Below are positions 50,730 to 58,843 of a stretch of 64,000 bases of DNA, piece by piece. The stretch lies in assembly GCF_039822625.1 (NCBI RefSeq), contig NZ_JBDLLG010000004.1:62001-126000 (forward strand). Reading direction: 5' to 3'. Origin of the DNA: Marinimicrobium locisalis. GTDB taxonomy: Bacteria > Pseudomonadota > Gammaproteobacteria > Pseudomonadales > Cellvibrionaceae. Made by a program: the position numbers and the translations under genes. The notes under the pieces were generated by a model. The model was given only the letters and a program-made list of their open reading frames with translations, was not told where the DNA came from and made no database searches. Within the stretch, counting starts at the first letter, position 1; the number at the start of each line of letters is the position of its first letter.

Positions 50730-51829
50730 CAGATCACCATAATTTGTGCGTTGAGAGCGCCGGATTGCTTCAGCGCTTCCAGAATGGCCATCAGGTCACC
50801 GGGAGAGGCCCCCACGTTATTCACCGAGCGAACAATGTCCTCAAGGGTGTTGCCCGGGGCAAACTTGAACATCGGGTTGGTTTCTTCGGTAATTTCCACA
50901 TCACTGCCTGGCACCACAACGGTTTCTCCCTCACCCAAGGGGTTCGGCTGTACGGCGGTATAGTCCTCGGAAATCGACACCGTCAGGTTGCCGTGGGTAA
51001 CCGCCACCGGAGAGACCCGGACGTGCTGCCCCACCACGATGGTGCCGGTGCGGGAATTGATTACCACTTTCGCGGCCGCCTCACCGGGTTCAACTTCAAT
51101 GTTTTCCAGCAAAGAAATAAAATCCACCCGCTGAGACGGATCCTGCGGGGCGCTGACGGCCACCGTGACCGCGTCCTGGGCCTGCGCGACCTGAGGGCCG
51201 AGCATTTCGTTGATACTTTCAGCCACACGGTTGGCGGTGGTGAAGTCCGCCCGGTTTAAGTTGAGCATAATGGGCTGACCCGAGGCAAAATTGGTTTTGA
51301 CTTCGCGCTCGACACTTCCACCGTCGGGAATGCGCCCGACGCTCGGGACATTGACGGTAATACTGGAACCGTCGCGCCCCTCGGCGCCGAAGCCGCCGAC
51401 CACCAGGTTGCCCTGCGCCAGAGCGTATACCTGGCCATCGGGCCCCTTCAATTGAGTCATCAGCAGGCTGCCCCCGCGCAGGCTGGTGGCGTTACTCACG
51501 GAGGAGACGGTGACATCCAGCGTCTGGCCCGGCTTGGCAAAGGCGGGAAGTTCCGCCTGAACCATGACCGCCGCCACGTTTTTTGTCTGAACGCGGGTGC
51601 CCGGCGGTACGGTAATGCCAAACTGCTGCAACATATTGTTGAACGACTGGACGGTAAACGGGGACTGGTTGGTCTGGTCGCCGGTGCCGTCCAGGCCCAC
51701 CACCAGGCCATAACCCACCAGTTTGTTGGAGCGGACACCGCCCACCGAGGCGATATCCTTGATCCGCTCCGCCGCGGCGAATGTGCTGCTTAACAACAGG
51801 GTCAATGCCAGAAAAAGTCGAAAGCTCAT
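50729..51829 (-). CDS. flgI: Flagellar P-ring protein FlgI
   Basis: FlgI builds the P ring around the rod in the peptidoglycan layer. A signal peptide is present (MSFRLFLALTLLLSSTFAAAERIKD), followed by GVRSNKLVGYGLVVGLDGTGD and the highly conserved tail ILEALKQSGALNAQIMVI. I use the ATG at 51827-51829, which has GAGG 8 bases upstream; a frame up to 51865 would overlap flgH. Product 366 residues. Confidence 0.96.
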   Translation of the reverse strand: MSFRLFLALTLLLSSTFAAAERIKDIASVGGVRSNKLVGYGLVVGLDGTGDQTNQSPFTVQSFNNMLQQFGITVPPGTRVQTKNVAAVMVQAELPAFAKPGQTLDVTVSSVSNATSLRGGSLLMTQLKGPDGQVYALAQGNLVVGGFGAEGRDGSSITVNVPSVGRIPDGGSVEREVKTNFASGQPIMLNLNRADFTTANRVAESINEMLGPQVAQAQDAVTVAVSAPQDPSQRVDFISLLENIEVEPGEAAAKVVINSRTGTIVVGQHVRVSPVAVTHGNLTVSISEDYTAVQPNPLGEGETVVVPGSDVEITEETNPMFKFAPGNTLEDIVRSVNNVGASPGDLMAILEALKQSGALNAQIMVI

Positions 51830-51852
51830 CGGGTGTACCTCAATGCGCCGCA

Positions 51853-52557
51853 TTAAAGCGGCCAATAACCACTGTTAAAGAAGCGAGACAGCCAGCCCAT
51901 AGTCTGAGAGTCGGCCAGAGTGCCGGTGCCACTGTAGGAGATCTGGGCATTGGCCAGCCGGGTTGACGGTACCGTGTTGTTCGGAGACACATCATCGGGG
52001 CGAACGATGCCACTGATACGAATAAATTCGTCACCCCGGTTGATGGTGATCCATTTTTCACCGCGAACCACCAGCGCCCCGTTGGGCAACACGTCCGCAA
52101 CGGTTACCGTAATGTTGCCTTCCAGGCTGTTACTCTGATCGGCCCCGGCGTCGCCGTTAAACCCACGGTTTTGCTCCAGGTTGGTTTCGAGCGTATTGCC
52201 ACGAAAGCTGGGAACGTTACCCAGTAGCGGGCCGGCGTTAAAGTCCATTTCACTTTCTTTTTCCACGGACACGCCTGAGCTTTTGCTTGAGACCGTTCGT
52301 TCCGCGAGCGTAACCGTAATAATGTCACCCACGTTCAACGCCTTGCGGTCAGTATACAACGCCATGCCGTAGTTGCCCTGGTACAGAGAGCCTTCCGTAC
52401 GTGTCGGTTGACTGGCGGCCGGAGAGACCGTGGGCGCGTAGTAGGGATCGCCGGGCACTGGGCGTTCATAGGTCACGCAGGCGGACAGCGCCATGGCACT
52501 CACCACTGGCAGCCACCTCGACGCCCCGCGCAACAACTTTCCCATTTGACTTATCAT
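51853..52557 (-). CDS. flgH: Flagellar L-ring lipoprotein FlgH
   Basis: FlgH forms the L ring in the outer membrane. The lipobox ALSAC places the lipidated cysteine at residue 27. Then come GSLYQGNYGMALYTDRKALNVGDIITV in part, DFNAGPLLGNVPSF and the conserved GALVVRGEKWITINRGDEFIRISG. The ATG at 52555-52557 has GAGG 8 bases upstream; ATG at 52575 is an alternative with a poor site. Product 234 residues. Confidence 0.94.
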   Translation of the reverse strand: MISQMGKLLRGASRWLPVVSAMALSACVTYERPVPGDPYYAPTVSPAASQPTRTEGSLYQGNYGMALYTDRKALNVGDIITVTLAERTVSSKSSGVSVEKESEMDFNAGPLLGNVPSFRGNTLETNLEQNRGFNGDAGADQSNSLEGNITVTVADVLPNGALVVRGEKWITINRGDEFIRISGIVRPDDVSPNNTVPSTRLANAQISYSGTGTLADSQTMGWLSRFFNSGYWPL

Positions 52558-52579
52558 GGCCACGGCCTCACTCATTGGC

Positions 52580-53365
52580 TTACAAGGTTTGGTTAATGTA
52601 CTGCAGCATCTGGTCGGCACTGGATACCACTTTGGAGTTCAGCTCGTAGGCCCGCTGGGTGGATATCATATCCACCATTTCCTGAACGATGTCGACGTTG
52701 GAGCTTTCCAACATGCCCTGCTCCAGGCTCCCCATGCCCTGCTGAGAAGGCGCGCCCACTACGGGATTACCGCTCGCAACGGTTTCCACATACAAGTTGC
52801 CACCGACCGACTGAAGGCCGGATGGATTAATAAAATCCGCCAACTGAATCTGACCGATTTCCTGAGGCTGAGGGTCACCGTCAAAGTGGGCACTGATAAT
52901 GCCATCTTCACTAATGTTGATTTGATTGGTGTTCTCGGGAATGACAATGCCGGGCTCAATCAACAGGCCGTCATTGGTCACCAGCTCCCCTTCCCCGTTG
53001 ACCTGAAGCTGGCCATTGCGGGTATAGGCCAAGTTACCGTCGGGCTGAAGCACCTGAAGAAAACCACGCCCGTCGATGGCCACATCCAACGCCTGATCCG
53101 TCACCTCCAAGCTACCGGTGGTGAACTCTTTCTGGGTCGCGACCACCCGCACGCCGGTCCCGATCTGCAAACCGGAGGGCAGCTCGTTGTTCTGATTGGC
53201 CAAACCACCGGGTTGGCGCTGGGTTTGATACAGCAAATCCTCAAACACCGCACGGTCGCGCTTAAAGCCCACGGTGCCGACGTTGGACAGGTTGTTGGCG
53301 ATGGTGGTCAGCTGCTTGTCCTGAGCGCCCAGACCGGTCTTACTGACATAGAGTGCTGCGTGCAT
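52580..53365 (-). CDS. flgG: Distal rod protein FlgG
   Basis: FlgG is the distal rod subunit. MHAALYVSKTGLGAQDKQLTTIANNLSNVGTVGFKRDRA (residues 1-39) and the C-terminal SNVDIVQEMVDMISTQRAYELNSKVVSSADQMLQYINQTL are clear flagellar rod signatures. Length 261. A 108-base gap with a perfect GCGGCAA palindrome separates it from flgF, so it may have its own control point. Confidence 0.96.
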   Translation of the reverse strand: MHAALYVSKTGLGAQDKQLTTIANNLSNVGTVGFKRDRAVFEDLLYQTQRQPGGLANQNNELPSGLQIGTGVRVVATQKEFTTGSLEVTDQALDVAIDGRGFLQVLQPDGNLAYTRNGQLQVNGEGELVTNDGLLIEPGIVIPENTNQINISEDGIISAHFDGDPQPQEIGQIQLADFINPSGLQSVGGNLYVETVASGNPVVGAPSQQGMGSLEQGMLESSNVDIVQEMVDMISTQRAYELNSKVVSSADQMLQYINQTL

Positions 53366-53409
53366 GGTCGTTCTCTCTTAATAATCAATACTGAATCGTC
53401 GGTGTCGGT

Positions 53410-53430
53410 GCTTGCCGCTTTGCGGCAAGC
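53410..53430. promoter_or_regulatory. Perfect palindrome in the flgG upstream region
   Basis: GCTTGCCGC-AAA-GCGGCAAGC (minus strand; 9-bp arms). A further half-site AAGCGGTAAAAG lies beside it. The core GCGGCAA is shared with sites near fliE, fliK and flgB. No sigma54 promoter with correct spacing could be found next to it. Confidence 0.55.
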
Positions 53431-53473
53431 TTTTACCGCTTACCCCGCTACCTTGAGCGGGAGTCGCTCGCTA

Positions 53474-54217
53474 TTATGAGTTTTGCAATAGCCGTGCCGA
53501 GGTTTCGGAATTTTGCTTGGCGGTTTGCATTAGCTTGAGCTGCATCTCGTACTGACGAGAGAGGCTCAGTATCTGGGTGAACTCGTTGACGGCATTCACG
53601 TTGCTCCCTTCCAGAAAGCCGGTAACCACCGATACATTGGCATCAGCGTCGGCGGGCACACCGCCCTCCTGGCGAAACAGCCCGTCCTCCCCTTTATTCA
53701 CTTGCTGCAGGTCGGGATTCACCAGCTTGATTCGGTCAATCTCCACCATCGCTTCCGGACCTAGGCCCTGAGCCACCACGGAAAGAGTGCCGTCGGCGCC
53801 AATTTCCAGCTTATCCAGCGGCGGCAAGGCGATGGGGCCCTCATTGCCGATAACCGGCAAGCCACTGCCATTGCGCAAGATGCCCAAGGGGTCAATGTGC
53901 AAACCACCGGCCCGGGTATAGGCCTCGGTGCCGTCCGGCGCCTGAACCGCGATAAAACCGTCGCCTTCAATAGCGATATCGAGATCTCGGCCGGTCTCAT
54001 CCAATGGGCCGGGCTCGAAATTGGTGGCCGGCTGCTCGGTCAGGGCATAGGCTCGGGTGGGATGGCCATCGCCGTAGTACACCGGCATGCTGCGCGCCTG
54101 GGCGAAGTCCGCCCGAAACCCCGTGGTGTTGAGGTTGGCCATGTTGTTGGAGTGATTGGTCTGCGCCAGCATATTGTGCTTGGCGCCGGTCATGGCAATG
54201 TAGAGCGCTTTGTCCAT
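53474..54217 (-). CDS. flgF: Proximal rod protein FlgF
   Basis: FlgF is a proximal rod subunit. MDKALYIAMTGAKHNMLAQT and NNMANLNTTGFRADFAQARS start the protein; GFLEGSNVNAVNEFTQILSLSRQYEMQLKLMQTA closes it. Length 247. The ATG at 54215-54217 has GGGAGG upstream; a longer frame to 54337 crosses the promoter. A perfect sigma54 promoter starts transcription about 34 bases upstream. Confidence 0.95.
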   Translation of the reverse strand: MDKALYIAMTGAKHNMLAQTNHSNNMANLNTTGFRADFAQARSMPVYYGDGHPTRAYALTEQPATNFEPGPLDETGRDLDIAIEGDGFIAVQAPDGTEAYTRAGGLHIDPLGILRNGSGLPVIGNEGPIALPPLDKLEIGADGTLSVVAQGLGPEAMVEIDRIKLVNPDLQQVNKGEDGLFRQEGGVPADADANVSVVTGFLEGSNVNAVNEFTQILSLSRQYEMQLKLMQTAKQNSETSARLLQNS

Positions 54218-54261
54218 GGGGCCTCCCGAAAGAACGGAAAAATGTCGCTTTGGGGAGGTAC

Positions 54262-54278
54262 TGCAAGAGTGGTGCCAA
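54262..54278 (-). promoter_or_regulatory. Sigma54 promoter of flgF
   Basis: Minus-strand TTGGCACCACTCTTGCA matches TGGCAC-N5-TTGC exactly; -24 GG at 54276-54275, -12 GC at 54264-54263. Predicted start near 54251, next to a CCAAAGCGACAT element (54242-54253). Confidence 0.88.
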
Positions 54279-54318
54279 GGTGGGATTAAAGGAGGGTGAG
54301 TTACCAGCAGGGGTCCGC

Positions 54319-54465
54319 AGCGGGGTAACCCTTGCAAGACACGCCGTCACCCCATGACGTGAAAGGATTCACTAATGCCGCGATGGCATGGATGCCATGG
54401 AGCGGCCCCTGGGGGCTCGAATCGCGGGTCCCCCGCTCCACGGTCTTGCAAGGGGTTACCCCGCT
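54319..54465. repeat. Intergenic element with about 22-bp terminal inverted repeats
   Basis: AGCGGGGTAACCC-TTGCAAGAC (54319-54340) is the reverse complement of GTCTTGCAAGGGGTTACCCCGCT (54443-54465) apart from one inserted base; long motif split by one gap. Inside are ATGGCAT/ATGCCAT (54383-54398) and GGAGCG/CGCTCC arms. It looks like a REP- or MITE-type element placed between flgE and the flgF sigma54 promoter, in a 301-base gap that has no gene. Confidence 0.7.
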
Positions 54466-54518
54466 CCGGCCCGAGCGTAACGCTAATTCATCACGTTTGC
54501 TCGAACCACGCTCCTCAT

Positions 54519-56867
54519 TTAGCGGAGGTTGATGATGGTCTGGGTAATCTGATTGGCGGTCTCAATGGTTTTCGAGCTTGCCTGGAAATTGCGCTGGGCA
54601 ATAATCAAATTCACCAACTGCGTGGACAGATCCACATTCGACTCCTCCAGCGCCCCGGCATTAATCACCCCGAGAGACGCCGAACCCGGCGCGCCGATTA
54701 CCGGCTCACCAGAATCCGACGACTGCACCCAACTGGTATCACCCACCGGCTTCAACCCCTCAACGTTGTTGAAATCGGCCATCGCGACCTGCCCCAACAC
54801 CTGGGCCTCGCCGTTGGTAAAACGGGCGAAAATGGTCCCGTCATCACCAATGTCGACGCCCGAGAGCCGACCGGTCGTGAAGCCGTTCTGGTCCTGACTT
54901 TCCACCCCGAAGTTCGCGCCAAATTGAGTCGTGCCATCCAGCTCAATTTCAAAGTTCGAGCTGGTGGGTGGATCCGTCACCGGCAGCTGTCCGCCCTGCA
55001 GGACGTTCAGGGGTGGCAAGGCACCGGCAGCCGAACCATCATCGTTACGAGGCGTCCAGTTGGAAACCAACATTTCCTCAGTCAACTCTTCATTCAGCGA
55101 GCCGTCGCTATTGAAGTGCACGTTGAACGAGGCCACGTTCGGCTCAGTATTCTGGGGCGGCGGCAAGGTCGGATCCGGATCCCCCACATTCTGACCATCC
55201 ACCTGGACATACATCATCCAGTGGTTGGGAGACGTTGAGGGATCGTTCGGGTCATAGGGCTGACGCACAAAGTACTGCTCCAGTGTATGGGAGTTACCCA
55301 AGCTGTCATACACCACAGAGGTTGTGGAATGGTTGAAGGTGCCCTGGTCATCCGGGTCAAAGGCATTGATGGAGACTTCGTCGAAGCTATCCTCCGTCAA
55401 CGGAGACAGCAGGTTGCCGACGCTCGGGGTGGCTGTTTCCAGGCTATACCCCTCTTCCATCAAGATCGTTAATCCGCCCCCGACAACGGTGTCCTCGGTG
55501 TTGGTGTTCACGGTTTGCACACCCGTGCCCGTGCGGCCGGTCATGTCAAAAGTACCCGGCGGTTGTCCACCGGCAAAACCGAAGCGAAGGTCTGCGCCCA
55601 CGGCGGAGGTAATTTCCAAGTCGCCGGTGCTGTTGATCTCGGCACGAATACCCGCCAACTGAGAGGAGCTGAGACTGTTGATCTCATCCTCCAGGCCATC
55701 CAGAGTCGTCGCATTGAGTTGGACGCCGTTCAACGTCATGTTGTTGTTACTATTGTCAAAACTGCCGGCAAGAATACGAGCGTTTGTGGTTGCCGAGGCC
55801 GTCACTCCCGCCAGAGCATTGAGCTCGGATGCAGTTTTTGCCGCTGAGGCACCGCTCTCGCTGGTGAAGTTAAACACGTCGCCATCCGGCCCCTGAAACT
55901 CCAGGTTCTGAGCCACGTAACCATTATCGACGGCGGGAATACCCGCAACGGAAGCGGGCGCTCCGTTCAATGCCGTGGACAAGTCATTAGCCCCGGTAAC
56001 GGCACCCAAGGTAATGGTGGAGCTGACCCCTTCGGTCAGATCCTGAAAACGCAACTGACCACCGCTGGCGACCGCCTGCACGTTAATGGGAGACGGCGCG
56101 CCAAAAATTTCACTATTGATCAGGTTGGCAATATCCTGCACAGAGTTTGCCGTAGAACCATCCAGAGTGACCGAAACCGTCCCGTTGCCCGAAGCCGGAT
56201 TTGAGCCGGTCAGTTGAATATCAAAGGTGGTGGGGTTAGCCGCAAAGTTGATGGGCGTGGCGATGGCACCCAGATCCATCGTAGTGGAAGTTGCGTCCTT
56301 CAACCCCTGCTGGGCAACACCCACGGCAGCACCGTCGGTCTCAAACTCGGTACCCACGGTTTCAAGAACCGGCTGGTTGGAGTCCAGGTTGAAGCGCCCT
56401 TCCACCAAGGTAGTCTGCCGGGGCGGCTGCACGCTGACGTCCACCTGCAAATCTCCCAGGCTGCCGTTGATGTTGCCGTTCTCATCGGCCGCAAAGCCCT
56501 GCAAACGGGCGCCGGTATTGCCGACGATAAAACCTTCGTCACTCAGGCCAAACGCCCCGGCTCGAGTGTACTGACGGTCACCGCCATTGCTGGTCACAAA
56601 AAAGCCGGCACCATTGATCGCCAGATCCAGGGAGTTATCGGTAAAGTTTCGGTTACCCTGACTGAACTGTTGGCGAATGTTCTGTAGGCTCACACCGCTA
56701 CCCGGAGTGTTGGCGGTAGTACCCAGAATGCTGCCGGCGTATATATCACCGAACTCCACCCGGGACGATTTGAAACCAGTGGTGCTGGCGTTGGCAATGT
56801 TATTACCGGTAACGTCCAGGTCAGCGCTGGCGGCGCGAATGCCGCTAAGAGCAGTATTAAAAGGCAT
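54519..56867 (-). CDS. flgE: Flagellar hook protein FlgE
   Basis: FlgE is the hook subunit. MPFNTALSGIRAASADLDVT and NNIANASTTGFKSSRVEFGDIY start it; ESNVDLSTQLVNLIIAQRNF and QASSKTIETANQITQTIINLR end it. The internal hook motif DDQGTFNHSTTSVVYDSLGNSH is present. At 782 residues it is far longer than the usual 400-460; an inserted domain set occupies about 170-480. It follows flgD by 32 bases. Confidence 0.96.
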   Translation of the reverse strand: MPFNTALSGIRAASADLDVTGNNIANASTTGFKSSRVEFGDIYAGSILGTTANTPGSGVSLQNIRQQFSQGNRNFTDNSLDLAINGAGFFVTSNGGDRQYTRAGAFGLSDEGFIVGNTGARLQGFAADENGNINGSLGDLQVDVSVQPPRQTTLVEGRFNLDSNQPVLETVGTEFETDGAAVGVAQQGLKDATSTTMDLGAIATPINFAANPTTFDIQLTGSNPASGNGTVSVTLDGSTANSVQDIANLINSEIFGAPSPINVQAVASGGQLRFQDLTEGVSSTITLGAVTGANDLSTALNGAPASVAGIPAVDNGYVAQNLEFQGPDGDVFNFTSESGASAAKTASELNALAGVTASATTNARILAGSFDNSNNNMTLNGVQLNATTLDGLEDEINSLSSSQLAGIRAEINSTGDLEITSAVGADLRFGFAGGQPPGTFDMTGRTGTGVQTVNTNTEDTVVGGGLTILMEEGYSLETATPSVGNLLSPLTEDSFDEVSINAFDPDDQGTFNHSTTSVVYDSLGNSHTLEQYFVRQPYDPNDPSTSPNHWMMYVQVDGQNVGDPDPTLPPPQNTEPNVASFNVHFNSDGSLNEELTEEMLVSNWTPRNDDGSAAGALPPLNVLQGGQLPVTDPPTSSNFEIELDGTTQFGANFGVESQDQNGFTTGRLSGVDIGDDGTIFARFTNGEAQVLGQVAMADFNNVEGLKPVGDTSWVQSSDSGEPVIGAPGSASLGVINAGALEESNVDLSTQLVNLIIAQRNFQASSKTIETANQITQTIINLR

Positions 56868-56899
56868 GTGATTCTCCTCGATTCAACGCAGTGGAGCGA

Positions 56900-57619
56900 T
56901 TAATTAAACTGTTTGACGTCGCCGATGTTCACGGCACCCATGCCCGCCAGATTCAGGGTCAACTGCCCGTCGTCCCCCAGCGTGACGCTGTTTACGTTGG
57001 CACTGAGCGCGGTGTCGAGCTGAACGCTTTCACCATTTTGTTTGGAGAGCACCTCAAAGCGGTACTCACCGGCCGGCAAAGGTGCTTCCCCACCCTGCCA
57101 GTCCATTAACTCACCGTTAACCTCCATGCTCTGGCCATCCCAGCGGAAGGCGAGCTGACCGGCCGGCCGAGACCCCATGGGGATGTTCGAAACCAGCTCC
57201 CCGGCCTGATTGTAGACATTGAGCTTCATATCCGAAGCCGACTGCTCAAGGTCAACGGTGCCGTTGATAATGCCGTTCTCATACAGTTGGCTGGTTTCCG
57301 ACGGAACCGTCACTGAACGCCCCACTAAAGAGGACGCCTGCAGAGCCTGGTTGGACATGAACGAGCCACTGAAATCTTCGAAGTTACTGTTCAGACGCTC
57401 GAGCCCTTCGACGGAACTGAACTGAGCCAACTGCGCAATAAACTCGGTGTTATCCTGGGGCTTTAGGGGGTCCTGGTTGTTCATCTGAGTAATCATCAAT
57501 TCCAGAAAGGCCGACTGCCCCAGCTCATTGCTTTTCTCTTCGTCCTTATCCTTGTTTTTGTTGGCAATATTCAGATTACTCAGAATACTGTTGGCCGCGT
57601 CGTTGTTAACCTGAGTCAT
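56900..57619 (-). CDS. flgD: Hook assembly scaffold FlgD
   Basis: FlgD caps the growing hook. The conserved N-terminal part has SAFLELMITQMNNQDPLKPQDNTEFIAQLAQFSSVEGLERLN (residues about 32-72), and the C-terminal FlgD Ig-like and Tudor domains contain LAFRWDGQSM and PLPAGEYRFEV. Length 239. Starts 27 bases after flgC. Confidence 0.95.
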   Translation of the reverse strand: MTQVNNDAANSILSNLNIANKNKDKDEEKSNELGQSAFLELMITQMNNQDPLKPQDNTEFIAQLAQFSSVEGLERLNSNFEDFSGSFMSNQALQASSLVGRSVTVPSETSQLYENGIINGTVDLEQSASDMKLNVYNQAGELVSNIPMGSRPAGQLAFRWDGQSMEVNGELMDWQGGEAPLPAGEYRFEVLSKQNGESVQLDTALSANVNSVTLGDDGQLTLNLAGMGAVNIGDVKQFN

Positions 57620-57645
57620 GGCTCAATCTCCTTTACGGCTCGGGC

Positions 57646-58098
57646 TTACTGACCGAGGGTCAGCGCGCGCTGGACCATTTGTTTAGCCGAATTCATCACT
57701 TCCACGTTCATTTGAAAGGCGCGGGAAGCGGAAATCATATTCGTCATTTCCTCCACGGGGTTAACGTTGGGGTAAAACACGTAACCCTCTTCGTCCGCTT
57801 CCGGATGGTTCGGTTCGAAACGACGCTGCAGCGGGGCGTCGCTTTCCACAATACCCATGACCTGAACGCCCCGGCCCGCCGGCCCCTCGCCCTCAAAGCC
57901 CATGCCTTCACTGCCCTGCATTCTGAGCATGGCATCGCGCTGCATTTCGGCAAACACCGGTTGGCGGTTGCGGTAAACTTGATCCGCACTTGAGCTGGCG
58001 GTCTGGGCGTTCGCCAGGTTACTCGCCGTGGTGTTCAGGCGAACGGTCTGGGCGTTCATCCCAGAGCCGGCGACATCGAAAACATTGACCAGTGACAT
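57646..58098 (-). CDS. flgC: Proximal rod protein FlgC
   Basis: FlgC is a proximal rod subunit. MSLVNVFDVAGSGMNAQTVR and NTTASNLANAQTASSSADQVYR are typical, with the C-terminal VNPVEEMTNMISASRAFQMN and VMNSAKQMVQRALTLGQ. Length 150. It follows flgB by 54 bases. Confidence 0.95.
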   Translation of the reverse strand: MSLVNVFDVAGSGMNAQTVRLNTTASNLANAQTASSSADQVYRNRQPVFAEMQRDAMLRMQGSEGMGFEGEGPAGRGVQVMGIVESDAPLQRRFEPNHPEADEEGYVFYPNVNPVEEMTNMISASRAFQMNVEVMNSAKQMVQRALTLGQ

Positions 58099-58152
58099 TC
58101 TCTTACTCCCGCGCCGTAGCGTTTACATTAATCTATGTGACAGAAACCCGAC

Positions 58153-58557
58153 TTAATCACCGCGCAAAGCGCTGGTGAGGCCTTTGAACTTGCCGTTCAG
58201 GAATTGGAAAGTTGCCTGAAAGTCCAGAGCGTTTTTCATGTATTCAGCGTGCTCGATATGTTCTTCCACGGTGTTGCCATCAATGGAGGGCTGTTGCGGC
58301 ACACGGTACAAAACATCCGGCCCACCCAGTTCGCTGCTGTTACCGCCCTGCATGTGTCGGGCATTGGTTTGCGCCAGGCCTACCCCTGGGGTGTCGCCGG
58401 ACTGGCGGGCCAGGGCCTGCCGGAAGTCCAGATCTTTGGCCTTATACCCGGGCGTATCCACATTCGCCATGTTGTCCGCCAGCAGCTCGGCACGCTGGGC
58501 GCGCAGCTTAAACGCAGACTCATGGACTCCCAGAGCGGATTCAAATGAAATGGCCAT
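58153..58557 (-). CDS. flgB: Proximal rod protein FlgB
   Basis: FlgB is the first rod subunit gene of the flgBCDEFGHIJKL run. MAISFESALGVHESAFKLRA and LLADNMANVDTPGYKAKDLD identify it. Length 134. The ATG at 58555-58557 is chosen over an upstream ATG (58605) because conserved sequence starts here. A perfect sigma54 promoter lies about 75 bases upstream. flgA, flgM and flgN, often next to flgB, are not adjacent. Confidence 0.95.
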   Translation of the reverse strand: MAISFESALGVHESAFKLRAQRAELLADNMANVDTPGYKAKDLDFRQALARQSGDTPGVGLAQTNARHMQGGNSSELGGPDVLYRVPQQPSIDGNTVEEHIEHAEYMKNALDFQATFQFLNGKFKGLTSALRGD

Positions 58558-58627
58558 CGGTGAAACTCCAAAGCGGTAATACACAGTCTTAAAGTACGAT
58601 CTCAAAAAGTGATCTCAATAGTTATTT

Positions 58628-58644
58628 AGCAATCGCTGTGCCAA
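58628..58644 (-). promoter_or_regulatory. Sigma54 promoter of flgB operon
   Basis: Minus-strand TTGGCACAGCGATTGCT matches TGGCAC-N5-TTGC exactly; -24 GG at 58642-58641, -12 GC at 58630-58629. Predicted start near 58617, leader about 60 bases; it contains a TTACCGCTTTGG element (58568-58579). Confidence 0.9.
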
Positions 58645-58725
58645 TCGCCAAAAAATAGCGTAACCAAATGATTTTTAAAGACTTTTTTATGGAACAGGAG
58701 CAAACCGGGACACCACCACAGGCGA

Positions 58726-58798
58726 CAGCGGCAAAGGTCGGAAGGGGAAAGGGCAAGGGAGGCCGGACAAAAGCGGCAAGGGTTTACCGCTTCTGCCG
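58726..58798. promoter_or_regulatory. Candidate enhancer sites upstream of flgB
   Basis: Two direct copies of AGCGGCAA (58727-58734 and 58772-58779), then TACCGCTTCTGCCGG (58785-58799). They lie about 110-180 bases upstream of the flgB sigma54 start, the usual place for enhancer-binding protein sites. Confidence 0.5.
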
Positions 58799-58843
58799 GT
58801 CACCCCGCGGCGCAAGCCACGGGGCACAGTAGAACGAAGGGGA

